64,000 nt of DNA from positions 79,006-143,005 of the forward strand of contig JAAYBV010000008.1 of assembly GCA_012744475.1 (NCBI GenBank). The letters are read 5' to 3'. Position numbers and translations under genes: made by a program. Below the pieces are notes generated by a model that saw only the letters and a list, made by a program, of their open reading frames with translations, was not told the DNA's origin and ran no database searches. The stretch is from Phycisphaerae bacterium (GTDB lineage Bacteria > Planctomycetota > Phycisphaerae > Sedimentisphaerales > Anaerobacaceae). Shown here one piece after another: positions 34,050 through 43,818 of the stretch. Position 1 is the first letter of the stretch. Every line of letters begins with the position of its first letter.

Positions 34050-35336
34050 ATGAGCGAAAGTAAGAATCCCAAAGTGACGCGGCGGGGGTTTATGCATGGA
34101 GCCGGCGCGCTGGCGGCGGCGGCGTTTGTCGGGAGTTCCCGCAAGCCCTCTGTGGGGCAGGTTCGAGGGGCCAACGACCGGATCGGCGTGGGCTTCATCG
34201 GGTGCGGCGGACGCAGCGGGGCGCATTTCCGTGCGGTGCGATGGCTGAAGACCCAGGGCAATGAGGCGGTGGAGATCGTTGCGGCCTGCGATGTCTATCG
34301 ACCCCGGCTCGCCCAGCGGGTCGAGGACTTCGGCGGCAAAGCCTACATGGACCATCGCGAGTTGCTGGCCGATCCGAACGTAGACGTGGTCTGCATCGCG
34401 ACGCCGGACCATGTGCATGGGTACCAGGCGATCGACGCAATCAAGGCGGGCAAGGACGTCTACTGCGAGAAGCCCGTCACGCACTGGCGTCAGTTCGAGC
34501 TGACCAAGCGGCTGGCGGAAGAAGTCCGCAAGTCGGGCCGCGTCTTTCAGTTGGGCAGTCAGGGAATGCGCGACAGCGCCTGGCATCAGATGCGAAAGCT
34601 GATCGAGGACGGGCTTATCGGCAAACCGATCCACGCCGAGTGCGGCTACTTCCGCGTCGGCGACTGGGGGGAGCGAGGCATGCCCATCGACGATCCGAAT
34701 GCCAGGCCAGGAGCGGACCTGAACTGGGATGCCTTTCTCGGCGACGCTCCGAAGAAGCCCTTCGACGTCAGCCGGTTCTTCCGCTGGCGGATGTACGAGG
34801 ACTACGCGGGCGGACCGAGCACCGACCTGTTCCCGCACAGCCTCACGCCTGTCATTCACATGCTGGGCGTGACCATGCCGAGCACTGTCGTCGCCACAGG
34901 CGGCAAGTTCCGCTACGACGAACGGGAGATCCCCGACACATTCAACATCCTGATTGACTACCCCGAAGCGATCACCGTGGCGGTCCTGGGTACACAGGGC
35001 AACGATTACACGGGGACGGGCTTTCGCGGGGCGCCCGGCCGGATTCCGATCGTTCGAGGTTGGGAAGGCACCCTCACCATCCAGGGCAACGATATCGTCT
35101 TCACGCCGGCTCAGGAGTCCAAGAAGCAGCCACAGCGGGTGCCCATCGACCACGGCGAGGATTTCGTCGAGTATTGGCGCGACTTCCTGACCTGCTGCCG
35201 GTCGCGAACGACGAAGACCGCCAGTCCAATGGATTTGGCCTACCACGTCCAAACGGCCCTCCAAATGGCTATGCTTGTGTGGAAGGAAGGCAAGGTCGCC
35301 CGCTTTGATCCTGCCCGGGAGCAGATAGTCCTCTGA
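34050..35336 (+). CDS. Tat-exported Gfo/Idh/MocA-family oxidoreductase
   Basis: 428 residues. A twin-arginine signal starts the protein (VTRRGFMHGAGALAAAAFVG). The Rossmann NAD(P) site is IGVGFIGCGGRSGAHFRAV. The family EKP motif is in DVYCEKPVTHWRQ, followed by GSQGMRDSAWHQMRK and the C-terminal alpha/beta domain. Family members oxidise or isomerise sugars at C3 or other positions; export with bound cofactor by Tat fits the glucose-fructose-oxidoreductase-like group. GAGGAG precedes the ATG. It is last in the permease-isomerase-PmoA run and followed by a possible terminator. Confidence 0.88.
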   Translation: MSESKNPKVTRRGFMHGAGALAAAAFVGSSRKPSVGQVRGANDRIGVGFIGCGGRSGAHFRAVRWLKTQGNEAVEIVAACDVYRPRLAQRVEDFGGKAYMDHRELLADPNVDVVCIATPDHVHGYQAIDAIKAGKDVYCEKPVTHWRQFELTKRLAEEVRKSGRVFQLGSQGMRDSAWHQMRKLIEDGLIGKPIHAECGYFRVGDWGERGMPIDDPNARPGADLNWDAFLGDAPKKPFDVSRFFRWRMYEDYAGGPSTDLFPHSLTPVIHMLGVTMPSTVVATGGKFRYDEREIPDTFNILIDYPEAITVAVLGTQGNDYTGTGFRGAPGRIPIVRGWEGTLTIQGNDIVFTPAQESKKQPQRVPIDHGEDFVEYWRDFLTCCRSRTTKTASPMDLAYHVQTALQMAMLVWKEGKVARFDPAREQIVL

Positions 35337-35383
35337 GGCCTTGAAGGCACGTCTTCGCAGAGCGAGACATCGCCGGCTGTCGA

Positions 35384-35402
35384 GCCTGGGAAAGGCCTTT
35401 TT
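35384..35402 (+). terminator. Possible intrinsic terminator after the Gfo/Idh gene
   Basis: GCCT, loop GGGAA, AGGC, then CTTTTTC. The stem is only 4-5 bp, but a wider pairing of GGCCTT (35338-35343) with AAGGCC (35392-35397) would strengthen it. Confidence 0.4.
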
Positions 35403-35547
35403 CTGCTCGTTACGCGGCCATATAGCAAGATAGTTATAAAAATCAGCTTTGTGACATCACCCATTTTGCCGGTTCTCGGGTACAATGTGGACACTGAGCC
35501 CGGACAGAAGGGCAGGCATATGCGAAATGGGATCCTGACTGGCAGCT

Positions 35548-37311
35548 ATGAATCTCGACCCGCGAAGGATGCAGGACTGGCAGATCGCGGACGCAGCCGA
35601 AGATCGGGCCAAACCGATCAGGCGAATTGCGTCCGAGCTGGGCCTGCGCGACAACGAGTTGATTCCCTACGGCGCCAAGCTCGCCAAGGTGGATTACGCC
35701 ACAGTCCTGGACCGCCTGAACGATTCACCTCGGGCCAAGTACGTTGATGTGACGGCCATCACGCCCACGCCCCTGGGGGAGGGCAAGACGACCACAACGC
35801 TGGGCCTGATTCAGGGGCTTGGCGTGCTGGGCAAACGCGTTTGCGGGGCGATTCGGCAGCCCAGCAGCGCGCCAACGTTCAACATCAAGGGTTCGGCTGC
35901 CGGCGGCGGCCTGGCCCAGTGCATTCCGCTGACGCCCATCTCGATTCGCTTCACCGGCGACATCGACTGCGTGACCAACGCGCATAATCTGGCGATGGTC
36001 GCTCTGACCGCGCGGATGCAGCACGAGCGGAACTACGACGATGCCCGCCTGACGCAGAGCGGCCTGAGGCGCCTGGACGTCGATCCGAATCGCATCCAGA
36101 TCGGTTGGGCGATGGACTTCTGCGCCCAGAGCCTCCGCAACATCCGCATCGGCCGCGGCGCCAAGATGGACGGCTTCGAGATGGACTCGGGCTTCCAGAT
36201 GACCGTCGCCAGCGAGGTCATGGCGATTCTGTCGGTGGCGGCAGACCTGCGCGACCTGCGAGAACGGATTGCCCATATGGTCGTGGCCTATGACAAGCAG
36301 GGCCACGAGGTCACCACGAGGGATCTGGAGGTGGACGGTGCCATGACCGCCTGGCTGATCGATGCGATCAACCCCAATCTGGTGCAGACTCTCGAAGGCC
36401 AGCCTGTCTTTATTCACGCCGGACCGTTCGCCAACATCGCCATCGGCCAGAGTTCCATCATTGCCGACCGCCTGGGCACCAGGCTGGCGGAGTACCACAT
36501 TACGGAGAGTGGATTCGGCGCCGACATCGGTTTCGAGAAGTTCTGGAATCTCAAGTGTCGCATGTCAGGGCTGGCGCCGGATGCCGTGGTGCTTGTCGCC
36601 ACGATTCGCGCGCTCAAGATGCACGGCGGAGGGCCTGCGGTCAAGCCCGGTATGCCCCTGAGCCATGAGTATCTCACGGAGAACCTCGGATTGGTCGAAG
36701 CCGGCTGCGCCAATCTGCTGGCGCACATTGACATCATCAAGAAGAGCGGCGTGCGGCCCATCGTCTGCGTCAACAGCTTCCACACCGATTCGCCGGCGGA
36801 GATTGCCTTGGTCCGCCGGGTCGCCGAGGCCGCCGGGGCGCGAGCGGTCTGTTCCGAGCACTGGCTCAAGGGCGGGCCCGGAGCCGTCGAACTGGCAGAG
36901 GTGGTGATCGAGACGTGCAACGAACCGAACGATTTTGAGTTCCTTTACGACCTGAAAATGCCTCTGAGACAACGTATCGAGCTGATCGCCAAGGAGATCT
37001 ACGGAGCGGACGGTGTGACCTACACCGATGACGCGCTGGCCCAGGCCAGGCGGCTCGAAGCACAGTCCCTTGGCACGCGACTGGGCACCTGCATGGCCAA
37101 GACGCAACTGAGCCTGTCGCACGATCCCGAGCGTAAAGGGCGTCCGACGGGCTGGGTGCTGCCGATCAGTGACATCCTCGTGTTCAAAGGGGCAGGTTTC
37201 GTCGTCCCCGTGGCCGGCTCGATCCGGCTGATGCCGGGCACCGGTTCCAATCCCGCCTTCCGCCGCATCGATGTCGACGTCGACACTGGCAAGGTCCACG
37301 GGCTCTTTTGA
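35548..37311 (+). CDS. fhs: Formate--tetrahydrofolate ligase
   Basis: 587 residues, slightly longer than the usual ~557. The P-loop ITPTPLGEGKTTTT is at about residues 71-84, followed by RQPSSAPTFNIKGSAAGGG and FTGDIDCVTNAHNLAMVAL. The C-terminus has GTCMAKTQLSLSHDPERKG and GWVLPISDILVFKGAGFVV. The enzyme makes 10-formyl-THF from formate, ATP and THF. FolD, the next step, is encoded 98 bp downstream, giving formate to methylene-THF. No strong ribosome site is seen before the ATG. Confidence 0.93.
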   Translation: MNLDPRRMQDWQIADAAEDRAKPIRRIASELGLRDNELIPYGAKLAKVDYATVLDRLNDSPRAKYVDVTAITPTPLGEGKTTTTLGLIQGLGVLGKRVCGAIRQPSSAPTFNIKGSAAGGGLAQCIPLTPISIRFTGDIDCVTNAHNLAMVALTARMQHERNYDDARLTQSGLRRLDVDPNRIQIGWAMDFCAQSLRNIRIGRGAKMDGFEMDSGFQMTVASEVMAILSVAADLRDLRERIAHMVVAYDKQGHEVTTRDLEVDGAMTAWLIDAINPNLVQTLEGQPVFIHAGPFANIAIGQSSIIADRLGTRLAEYHITESGFGADIGFEKFWNLKCRMSGLAPDAVVLVATIRALKMHGGGPAVKPGMPLSHEYLTENLGLVEAGCANLLAHIDIIKKSGVRPIVCVNSFHTDSPAEIALVRRVAEAAGARAVCSEHWLKGGPGAVELAEVVIETCNEPNDFEFLYDLKMPLRQRIELIAKEIYGADGVTYTDDALAQARRLEAQSLGTRLGTCMAKTQLSLSHDPERKGRPTGWVLPISDILVFKGAGFVVPVAGSIRLMPGTGSNPAFRRIDVDVDTGKVHGLF

Positions 37312-37313
37312 TT

Positions 37314-37385
37314 GACGATCTACGATTTGTGATTTACGATTTGAAAGAGCGCAGAGTGCCCGGTCGTGCAACTGCTCAATCGTAA
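37314..37385. repeat. Short direct and inverted repeats between fhs and folD
   Basis: TACGATTTG occurs twice (37321-37329 and 37335-37343) with related GACGATC before it. TTACGATTTGAAAGAGC (37334-37350) faces GCTCAATCGTAA (37374-37385), giving an imperfect hairpin just before the folD start. Confidence 0.5.
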
Positions 37386-37409
37386 GTCGCAAGTCGAGAA
37401 TGGAATGAA

Positions 37410-38303
37410 ATGACGGCGAGGATCATTGATGGCAAGCAGGTGGCGGCCGACATTCGGGCCGAACTGAAAGCGGAAGTCGCGAAGCTCAAGGCCAAAGGCA
37501 TTGTACCGGGTCTGGGCGTGATCCTGGTCGGCGACGATCCGGCGTCGGTGTCGTACGTAACCGGCAAGGAACGGACCTGCGCCGAGCTGGGCATCTATTC
37601 CGACCACCACCACCTGCCCGAAGGGACCTCTCAGGACGAGTTGATGCGGTTGGTTGCCAGAATGAACGCCGATCCCAGGATCAACGGTATTCTGGTCCAG
37701 TTGCCGCTGCCCAGGCACATGAACGAATCGGAGGTTCTCTTCGCGATCGATCCGGAAAAGGACGTTGATGGGTTCCATCCGGTCAGCGTGGGCAAGATGG
37801 TGGTGGGCGAAAAAGCGTTCCTGTCGTGTACGCCGCATGGTGTTCTGCACCTGCTGATTCGAAGTGGCGTGAAGATCGAAGGCTCACACGTGGTGATCGT
37901 CGGCCGCAGCAACATCGTCGGCAAGCCCCTGGCCAACATGCTGATCCAGAAGAATCCCACCGGCAACGCGACCGTCACGGTCTGCCACACGCGGACGAAG
38001 GACCTCGCCTACCACACCCGCCAGGCGGACATCCTCGTGGCGGCTGCGGGCCGGCCGAACACCATCACCGCTGACATGGTCAAGGACGGCGCCGTCGTGA
38101 TCGACGTCGGCGTCAATCGTGTCGAGGACGCCAGCAGGAAGCAGGGCTACCGGCTCGTCGGCGACGTGGATTTCGAGGCGGTCAAGGAAAAGGCCTCGCT
38201 GATCACCCCGGTGCCCGGCGGCGTCGGCCCGATGACCATCACCATGCTGATGTACAATACCGTCCTGTCCGCCAAGCGCACCGCGGGCATCGCTGCCGAC
38301 TGA
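37410..38303 (+). CDS. folD: Bifunctional methylene-THF dehydrogenase / methenyl-THF cyclohydrolase
   Basis: 297 residues, the standard FolD length. Catalytic Tyr and Lys in [33 protein letters not shown], the signature [15 protein letters not shown] for NADP binding, and [16 protein letters not shown] near the end. Links 5,10-methylene-THF and 10-formyl-THF. With fhs it provides part of the methyl branch or the serine/purine one-carbon supply. The ribosome site is weak (GGAATGAA). Confidence 0.95.
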   Translation: MTARIIDGKQVAADIRAELKAEVAKLKAKGIVPGLGVILVGDDPASVSYVTGKERTCAELGIYSDHHHLPEGTSQDELMRLVARMNADPRINGILVQLPLPRHMNESEVLFAIDPEKDVDGFHPVSVGKMVVGEKAFLSCTPHGVLHLLIRSGVKIEGSHVVIVGRSNIVGKPLANMLIQKNPTGNATVTVCHTRTKDLAYHTRQADILVAAAGRPNTITADMVKDGAVVIDVGVNRVEDASRKQGYRLVGDVDFEAVKEKASLITPVPGGVGPMTITMLMYNTVLSAKRTAGIAAD

Positions 38304-38511
38304 CATTCACGGACTGGATTGCACGGAGAATCTGGCGGGATTTGCGCTTGCGGCTCCCGGATTGTCCGGTTAGCCTATACGAGACCGTTCATCGCGACTC
38401 TCGTGACAGGGTTGCCGTGAGATTTATGCAACACACTGCAGACCAGCACGCTCGCACTCATGTGCATTCAGGTGTGCTGTCGTTTTCCACCCCAGCAGAA
38501 GGAGGCCGGAC

Positions 38512-39990
38512 ATGCAACGAATGACGCGCAGACAGTTCGTGAAAAGTTCCATGGCAGCAGGGGTCGGTCTGGCGCTGGCCAGTCCGTTCTCGAAGGCGCG
38601 CGGCGCCAACGACGAAATCCGAATCGCGGTCATCGGGATCAACGGCCGCGGTGGTTCCCACATCAGCGCGTTCGAGGCGATGGATGGCGTGCAGGTCGCG
38701 GCCTTCTGCGATGTGGATCGCAAGGTGTTGGAGAACAAAGCCGCCGCATTTGAGACGAAGTATGGCCACAAGGTGGACACGTACGTCGATATCCGCCACC
38801 TGCTCGAAGACAGGAATATCGACGCGATCTCGATCGCCACGCCCAACCACTGGCACTCGCTGGGCACGATCTGGGCTTGCCAGGCGGGCAAGGACGTGTA
38901 TGTGGAGAAGCCGTGCAGCCACAACATCTTCGAAGGACGCAAATGTGTGGAAGCGGCCCGCAGGTACAAGCGTATCGTACAGCACGGCACGCAAAGCCGA
39001 TCCAGCAAGGGTTGGGCGCGACAGGTGGCGGCTATCGCGAGCGGTAAATATGGCAAGCTGCTGGTCTCGAAGGGTGCGGCCTCCAAGAACGGATCGGGCC
39101 GCTGGAGCATCGGCTTCAAGCCGATCCAGGAGCCGCCGGAGAACCTCGATTACAACCTCTGGCTCGGCCCCGCGCAGGAGCAGGCGTACCACGAGAACCT
39201 CGTACATTACAACTGGCACTGGTTCTGGGAGTTCGGCAACGGCGAGATCGGCAACCAGGGCGTGCACCAGATGGACATCGCACGCTGGGCGATTCCCGGT
39301 TCGACCCTTCCCAAGAACGTGATCAGTATGGGCGGCCGCTGGGTGAATTCGGCGGAGGGCCATCCACCCTTCACCGACCAGGCCCAGACGCCCAACTGCC
39401 AGTTGACCATCATGGACTTCGGCGGGCCGCTGCTGGTGTTTGAGGTGATCGGCCTGGTGGACCGCGAGGGCGCCGACGGCAAGAAGTATCCGAGCAATGT
39501 CGGCAACGAGTTCTACCTGGAGGAGGGAGTGATCAAAGGCAACAACAAGCCCAAGTTCTATCCAAAGGGCTCCGACCAGGGTGAAGAACTGGCGGTTCCC
39601 GACTTCGAGATGGACACCGATCATTTCGGGAATTTCATTCGCGCCATGCGCAGCCGAAAAGTCGAAGACCTCAATGCGGACATCGAAGCAGCGCATCTGT
39701 CGAGCGCCTGTTGCCAACTGGGCAACATTTCCTATCGCCTCGGTGAGCAAGTGGCAGGCACGACCAGGCCCAGCGTGCTTGACAAGCATGAGGAAATCAC
39801 CCGGTCTTGGGACAGGGTCCTGACGACGGTGAAGGGCGCCATAGGTCTCGATGTCGAAAAAGGCACGTATCAGCTCGGGCCCATGCTGACGTTCAATCCG
39901 GCGACGGAGAAGTTCGTAGGAAATCCTCAGGCCGACCTCCTGCTGACGCGTCCATATCGCAGACCGTTCGCTGTGCCGGAACGTGTGTAG
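38512..39990 (+). CDS. Tat-exported Gfo/Idh/MocA-family oxidoreductase (second)
   Basis: 492 residues with a twin-arginine leader (MTRRQFVKSSMAAGVGLALA). Rossmann site IRIAVIGINGRGGSHISAF; EKP motif in DVYVEKPCSHNIFEG. The middle has NWHWFWEFGNGEIGNQGVHQ with HQMDIARWAIPG, a family hallmark for substrate binding. A strong GAAGGAGG site precedes the ATG. It stands alone, 208 bp after folD, and is not a close copy of the enzyme at 34050. Probably a periplasmic sugar oxidoreductase; substrate unknown. Confidence 0.88.
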   Translation: MQRMTRRQFVKSSMAAGVGLALASPFSKARGANDEIRIAVIGINGRGGSHISAFEAMDGVQVAAFCDVDRKVLENKAAAFETKYGHKVDTYVDIRHLLEDRNIDAISIATPNHWHSLGTIWACQAGKDVYVEKPCSHNIFEGRKCVEAARRYKRIVQHGTQSRSSKGWARQVAAIASGKYGKLLVSKGAASKNGSGRWSIGFKPIQEPPENLDYNLWLGPAQEQAYHENLVHYNWHWFWEFGNGEIGNQGVHQMDIARWAIPGSTLPKNVISMGGRWVNSAEGHPPFTDQAQTPNCQLTIMDFGGPLLVFEVIGLVDREGADGKKYPSNVGNEFYLEEGVIKGNNKPKFYPKGSDQGEELAVPDFEMDTDHFGNFIRAMRSRKVEDLNADIEAAHLSSACCQLGNISYRLGEQVAGTTRPSVLDKHEEITRSWDRVLTTVKGAIGLDVEKGTYQLGPMLTFNPATEKFVGNPQADLLLTRPYRRPFAVPERV

Positions 39991-40018
39991 ACGCGTTTCG
40001 GTCGCCGAATCCGGACAA

Positions 40019-40918
40019 TCATGCCCATCGCTTCTGCAGGACGATGCCGGCGATGATGAGAACCAGGCCGACGAGCGTCGCTGGGAGGATCTGTTCGTCC
40101 AACACCAGCGCGATGACCAGAAGCGACAGGAAGGGGACCAGGTAGATCAGGTTCACGACGTGAGCGGTGGTCCTGGCCAGCTTGAGGGCCTTGAGCCACG
40201 CGAGGAACGTGATCCCCATCTCGAAGAGGCCGATGTAGACGCCTCCGATCAGTCCCTGCCAGACAGGCACATCGACTTGGTCCGTCAGCAAGACAGCGAT
40301 GAACGTGTATCCGGTGGCGAAGGCGAAGTTCAGGAACAGACGCACGGCCTCATCACAGCGATCCCTGGTGTTGTAGATCCAGAACAGAGCCCACACGACC
40401 GTGGTGCTCAGGGCCAGCAGCACCCCGAGCCCGCTGCTGAATCGAAAGTCCAGGATGTCTGAAGGTCTCTCGGGGCGAGTGGCGATGACGACCACTCCGG
40501 TGAAGCTGATGAAGATCGCCAGAATGCTAGCGGGCTTGATTCGCTGGCCCAGCAGGGGGATCGAGAGCAGCACCAGCGTCAGCGGCCAGACGAAGTTGAT
40601 CGGCTGCGCCTCCTGGGCGGGCAACAGGGAATAGGCCTTGAATAGGATGGCGTAGTAGAGGAACGGATTCAGGAAGCCCAGTCCGGCCGACCAGAGCAAG
40701 TCCTTGTGGGTCAGCGTCCTTAGCAGATGCAGCCTCTGTGCGGCCGTCAGATAGATTCCGAAGATGACAGTCGATGTGGCGGAGGCAAGGAACAACAGCG
40801 GCAGGTCCTGGACATGCCGCAGTGAAAGCTTGAACGCGGACGCGGAGGTTGCCCAGAACAGCACGGCGACCATCGCATACGCATAAGCCAGCTTGTGTTG
40901 CCTGTGTTTGCCATCCAT
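40019..40918 (-). CDS. EamA/DMT-family transporter
   Basis: 299 residues with ten membrane segments in two EamA repeats (AMVAVLFWATSASAFKLSL in the first; LALSTTVVWALFWIYNTR opening the second) and the typical end ILPATLVGLVLIIAGIVLQ. Exports or imports small metabolites; substrate unknown. A TATAAT lies 8 bp before the ATG, so the mRNA may have almost no leader. Confidence 0.87.
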   Translation of the reverse strand: MDGKHRQHKLAYAYAMVAVLFWATSASAFKLSLRHVQDLPLLFLASATSTVIFGIYLTAAQRLHLLRTLTHKDLLWSAGLGFLNPFLYYAILFKAYSLLPAQEAQPINFVWPLTLVLLSIPLLGQRIKPASILAIFISFTGVVVIATRPERPSDILDFRFSSGLGVLLALSTTVVWALFWIYNTRDRCDEAVRLFLNFAFATGYTFIAVLLTDQVDVPVWQGLIGGVYIGLFEMGITFLAWLKALKLARTTAHVVNLIYLVPFLSLLVIALVLDEQILPATLVGLVLIIAGIVLQKRWA

Positions 40919-40926
40919 GAGTCGGC

Positions 40927-40932
40927 ATTATA
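40927..40932 (-). promoter_or_regulatory. -10 box for the EamA transporter
   Basis: Perfect TATAAT on the minus strand, 8 bp from the start codon; no clear -35 box. Confidence 0.35.
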
Positions 40933-41096
40933 AGCTCATACGGACCAAACGTATCGCGGAAACACCGGCATACATCAGACCCCATGGACGCAGTGGATGC
41001 CAGGTGACGCCAGACAGAGGTCGCGGATCGTATGGCATCCGAACAGGACGAGAGACCGATATGTCGGGTTAGCCATCTTTCGGCAGGATCGTGCCC

Positions 41097-41125
41097 TTCA
41101 CGGTTTCTCCACGCGATGCTACAAT
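41097..41125 (+). promoter_or_regulatory. Sigma-70-like promoter of the unknown lipoprotein gene
   Basis: TTCACG (41097-41102), 17-bp spacer, TACAAT (41120-41125); leader of about 77 bases to ATG 41209. The rest of the 290-bp gap from 40919 shows nothing else clear. Confidence 0.45.
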
Positions 41126-41208
41126 GAATGCCGTTCGCACCGGAGGGCCTTGAACGCGTGCCGAAGGGTCCTCCGACGATCAAAGGGATATGTTTGTTGG
41201 TGGAGAGA

Positions 41209-42528
41209 ATGCACAGCTTCGACCTCTGTGTCTTCTCACGGCGCTGCGTGGGGCTCCGCCCAGAGGCTGTTCTCCTGATCGCATTGAGCCTGTTGTTCGC
41301 AGGATGTGAGAAGAAAGGGCCTTCCGTGCCGAAGTCTGACCTGAAGCGGCTGGCCGATCGCTATTTCAACGTCCTGGAAGCGGCCGACGTGGAGGAATAC
41401 GTCCGTCTGTTTCACCCGGCGATCCAAGGCCAGATGGCAGACAGCCTGAGGCGGATAGCCACCCTGGAGATGACGGACTGGGAACAGTCGAAGACCGAGT
41501 ACAGATGGCGGTATTCCACGCAAGAGGGACAGTCCGACGCGGAGACCTCTTCTCTGGGCTCGGATGCTCTGGTGACAGACTTGGCCAGGTTCACGACGTC
41601 GGATGCCAGGCTGTGGATGGTGACGTTTCGGTATTGGCATGGTTCTCAAACGCATCATGCTCGGAACCATCTTCTGACGCAGTCCAACGAGGGCCTGCAT
41701 CTATTTCTTCCGCCCGATATGGAAACCAGGGTTCGCACGCGTCTGAGCGATGTGCAGGCGTTCTGTGTCGAGAGACAGAGGGATGTCGATTCGTTCCGGA
41801 ACGCCATGCAGGCCATTGTCTCCGCTCCGTCGCCGGAACACCCCGTGGAAATGAGCCACATGCGCTACCCACTGTATATTGAAGGGACTCAAGCGCAGGA
41901 CTGCTCCTGTCTGATCTCGCTGGGTTCTTCTGAGGTAGTAGCCTGTCCCGGCGTGGCCGTCGGGATCGAGATTCTGGCTGGTACACGCTCTACGGTCGAG
42001 CAGCTCCTTCTGACCTCCAGCGTGGGGGAAGGCGAACGGCTGGAGAGTGGTGCGGGTTTCTACAATCGCACGAGAGTGGAGATCGTGCTGAAGCATCTGG
42101 GGCAGGGTGTGACTCGCGACGACCGGCGCTACACACCATGGGTGTTCACCAAGGAGATCTCCCGTGAACCGCCGGGTGTGGTTCTCCTTCGTGCGCCCGA
42201 TCCCAATGAATCTCGCGCCACCGCCGAGCAGGCATTCATAAGTTGCCTGGACGCCCTCGAACGAGGTCTGGCGGTCCACTCGATAGTCAAATACCGTGTG
42301 GATTCTCAGCGTGTGGGCTTCTATGTCGACCAGGATGCGAAAAACGTGGGAGATGCGTTCGCCGTGGATCTGCACGCCGAAATCGTGGACGCAGACAATC
42401 CTGCGATTCGTCGAAAGGCCTCTTTTCACGGCTTCCCCCCGAGCATGAGGGGTTCTTCTTTCGGGTATCGCTCCGGCCACGACAAGGCCTTTGACGCCTT
42501 CCGAGATTGGCTGATCTCTATGGAGTGA
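41209..42528 (+). CDS. Lipoprotein of unknown function
   Basis: About 439 residues. I do not recognise a family. Start at 41209 with GGAG just before it, then a hydrophobic segment and lipobox FAGC (Cys33), so it is predicted to be a lipoprotein. Residues 40-110 (LADRYFNVLEAADVEEYVRLFHP) resemble the start of an NTF2-like helical cone, but this is weak. The remainder is mixed alpha/beta. It converges on the sugar operon with 11 bp between stop codons. Confidence 0.6.
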   Translation: MHSFDLCVFSRRCVGLRPEAVLLIALSLLFAGCEKKGPSVPKSDLKRLADRYFNVLEAADVEEYVRLFHPAIQGQMADSLRRIATLEMTDWEQSKTEYRWRYSTQEGQSDAETSSLGSDALVTDLARFTTSDARLWMVTFRYWHGSQTHHARNHLLTQSNEGLHLFLPPDMETRVRTRLSDVQAFCVERQRDVDSFRNAMQAIVSAPSPEHPVEMSHMRYPLYIEGTQAQDCSCLISLGSSEVVACPGVAVGIEILAGTRSTVEQLLLTSSVGEGERLESGAGFYNRTRVEIVLKHLGQGVTRDDRRYTPWVFTKEISREPPGVVLLRAPDPNESRATAEQAFISCLDALERGLAVHSIVKYRVDSQRVGFYVDQDAKNVGDAFAVDLHAEIVDADNPAIRRKASFHGFPPSMRGSSFGYRSGHDKAFDAFRDWLISME

Positions 42529-42539
42529 GCGTCGAACGG

Positions 42540-43817
42540 CTACGGAGCGAGCAGATCGACCAGAGGTCTGCCGGCCGCGCACGTGCAGTCGATGATTGAA
42601 TCTGCCGCGGCCGGGATCGGAGTCCGCCACAACCATGTGAGCAGTTGCACGGCGTCTTCCGCGCGAAGTGACTGCCAGTTCAGCGATTCCAGTTCCTGGG
42701 GCAGGCCGTACTCCGTCGCGTTCGCCAGCAGCAGGGCGATACCGGCCAGCGCGCCGGTGGCCATGTTGGGGGGCTCGATACCCTGCTCGAGGGCCAGGAC
42801 CATCGTGCCGAAGATGCGATCATTGGCGCCCAGTTTACGAAGGAGGTCACGGGCGGCCCGGGCGGTCGTGTCCGCCAAGTACGGATTGGTCATTCGCTCC
42901 AGCAGGTCGTCGGCATAGTGGCGGTAACCCGCCTCGGTGAACAGCTCGTCGCCGAGCGACGCGTACTTGCGGATCAGGGCGCCGCCCGATTCGCGGACAA
43001 AGGCCTCCCTCGCAACGTGCATCAGGGGCTTGTCGCCGGCCAGGTCGGTCATTCTCGTGTAGCCTTTGAGCGCACCGATGAAGCCGAGCAGCGCGTGGAT
43101 GGCGTTGTGTCCGTAGAGCTTGGCCTCCTCGAAGGGCAGCAGATCGTCCTTCTCGACGAACACCTGAATGCCCGGCGCAAAGCCTGCGATCGTCGTCTTG
43201 CTGACGAGGATGCGATTGAACTCCTCGACGAGGAACGCCCGGTCGATTCCTGGAGCGATGGGCGTGAGATTCAGCGCGGCGATTTCGGCCGGATCGTTCA
43301 CCACCCGGCTCATCTTGCCGATCACCGTGTTGAGAAACTGCACGCGTGACGGCAACGGACCGCTCAAATGCGCCGCGACGGCGTCCCGCAGGATTTCGGC
43401 CGCGTGGTTGTTGTTCTCGGCCGCGTAGACGATGGTGGGTCCTTGCCCTCGCCGTGCCAAGCCGTCGGCGATCAGTGCGGCGACGCTGTTGGCTTGGCCC
43501 GGGGTGTAGAAGTTCACCGAGGGCAGGCAGGTGCAGATTTCCGTCGCCTGGACCAGCGCACCACGAAGCGTCCTGTTGTCCTTGGAGTCCGTCGGGTCGA
43601 GCAGCTCGACGTTGTCGATCCGCTGCGTTTCGATGCGGTCCGCCCTGGCGACGTTGACGTGGTACGTGCCACAATTGGCCCGAACGGCGCGGACCAGTGC
43701 CGGATCGATTTCGGCGACGACGATCCGGGTGAACCGGCCGCTCTGAAAGGCCTCTTTGGCGAACAGGCCGCTCTGGATCGGCCCGAATCCGAAACCCACG
43801 AACGTGTGATCGGCCAT
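42540..43817 (-). CDS. Mannitol-dehydrogenase-family polyol/uronate dehydrogenase
   Basis: 425 residues. The ATG at 43817 begins one base after the previous stop (GTGAGATG). A Rossmann-type N-terminus reads VGFGFGPIQSGLFAKEAF, and the family C-domain includes FVEKDDLLPFEEAKLYGHNAIH with the catalytic region KLYGHNAIHALLGF, matching the K-x4-N-x2-H pattern of long-chain polyol dehydrogenases (mannitol-1-P, fructuronate or tagaturonate reductases). It would reduce or oxidise the ketose intermediate of the operon. It is last of six genes. Confidence 0.78.
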   Translation of the reverse strand: MADHTFVGFGFGPIQSGLFAKEAFQSGRFTRIVVAEIDPALVRAVRANCGTYHVNVARADRIETQRIDNVELLDPTDSKDNRTLRGALVQATEICTCLPSVNFYTPGQANSVAALIADGLARRGQGPTIVYAAENNNHAAEILRDAVAAHLSGPLPSRVQFLNTVIGKMSRVVNDPAEIAALNLTPIAPGIDRAFLVEEFNRILVSKTTIAGFAPGIQVFVEKDDLLPFEEAKLYGHNAIHALLGFIGALKGYTRMTDLAGDKPLMHVAREAFVRESGGALIRKYASLGDELFTEAGYRHYADDLLERMTNPYLADTTARAARDLLRKLGANDRIFGTMVLALEQGIEPPNMATGALAGIALLLANATEYGLPQELESLNWQSLRAEDAVQLLTWLWRTPIPAAADSIIDCTCAAGRPLVDLLAP

Positions 43818-43818
43818 C

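Noticed and set aside
35548..35560. THF riboswitch before fhs
   Set aside because: The 210-bp upstream gap shows no match to the THF-riboswitch core; only a possible terminator and weak promoter-like words.
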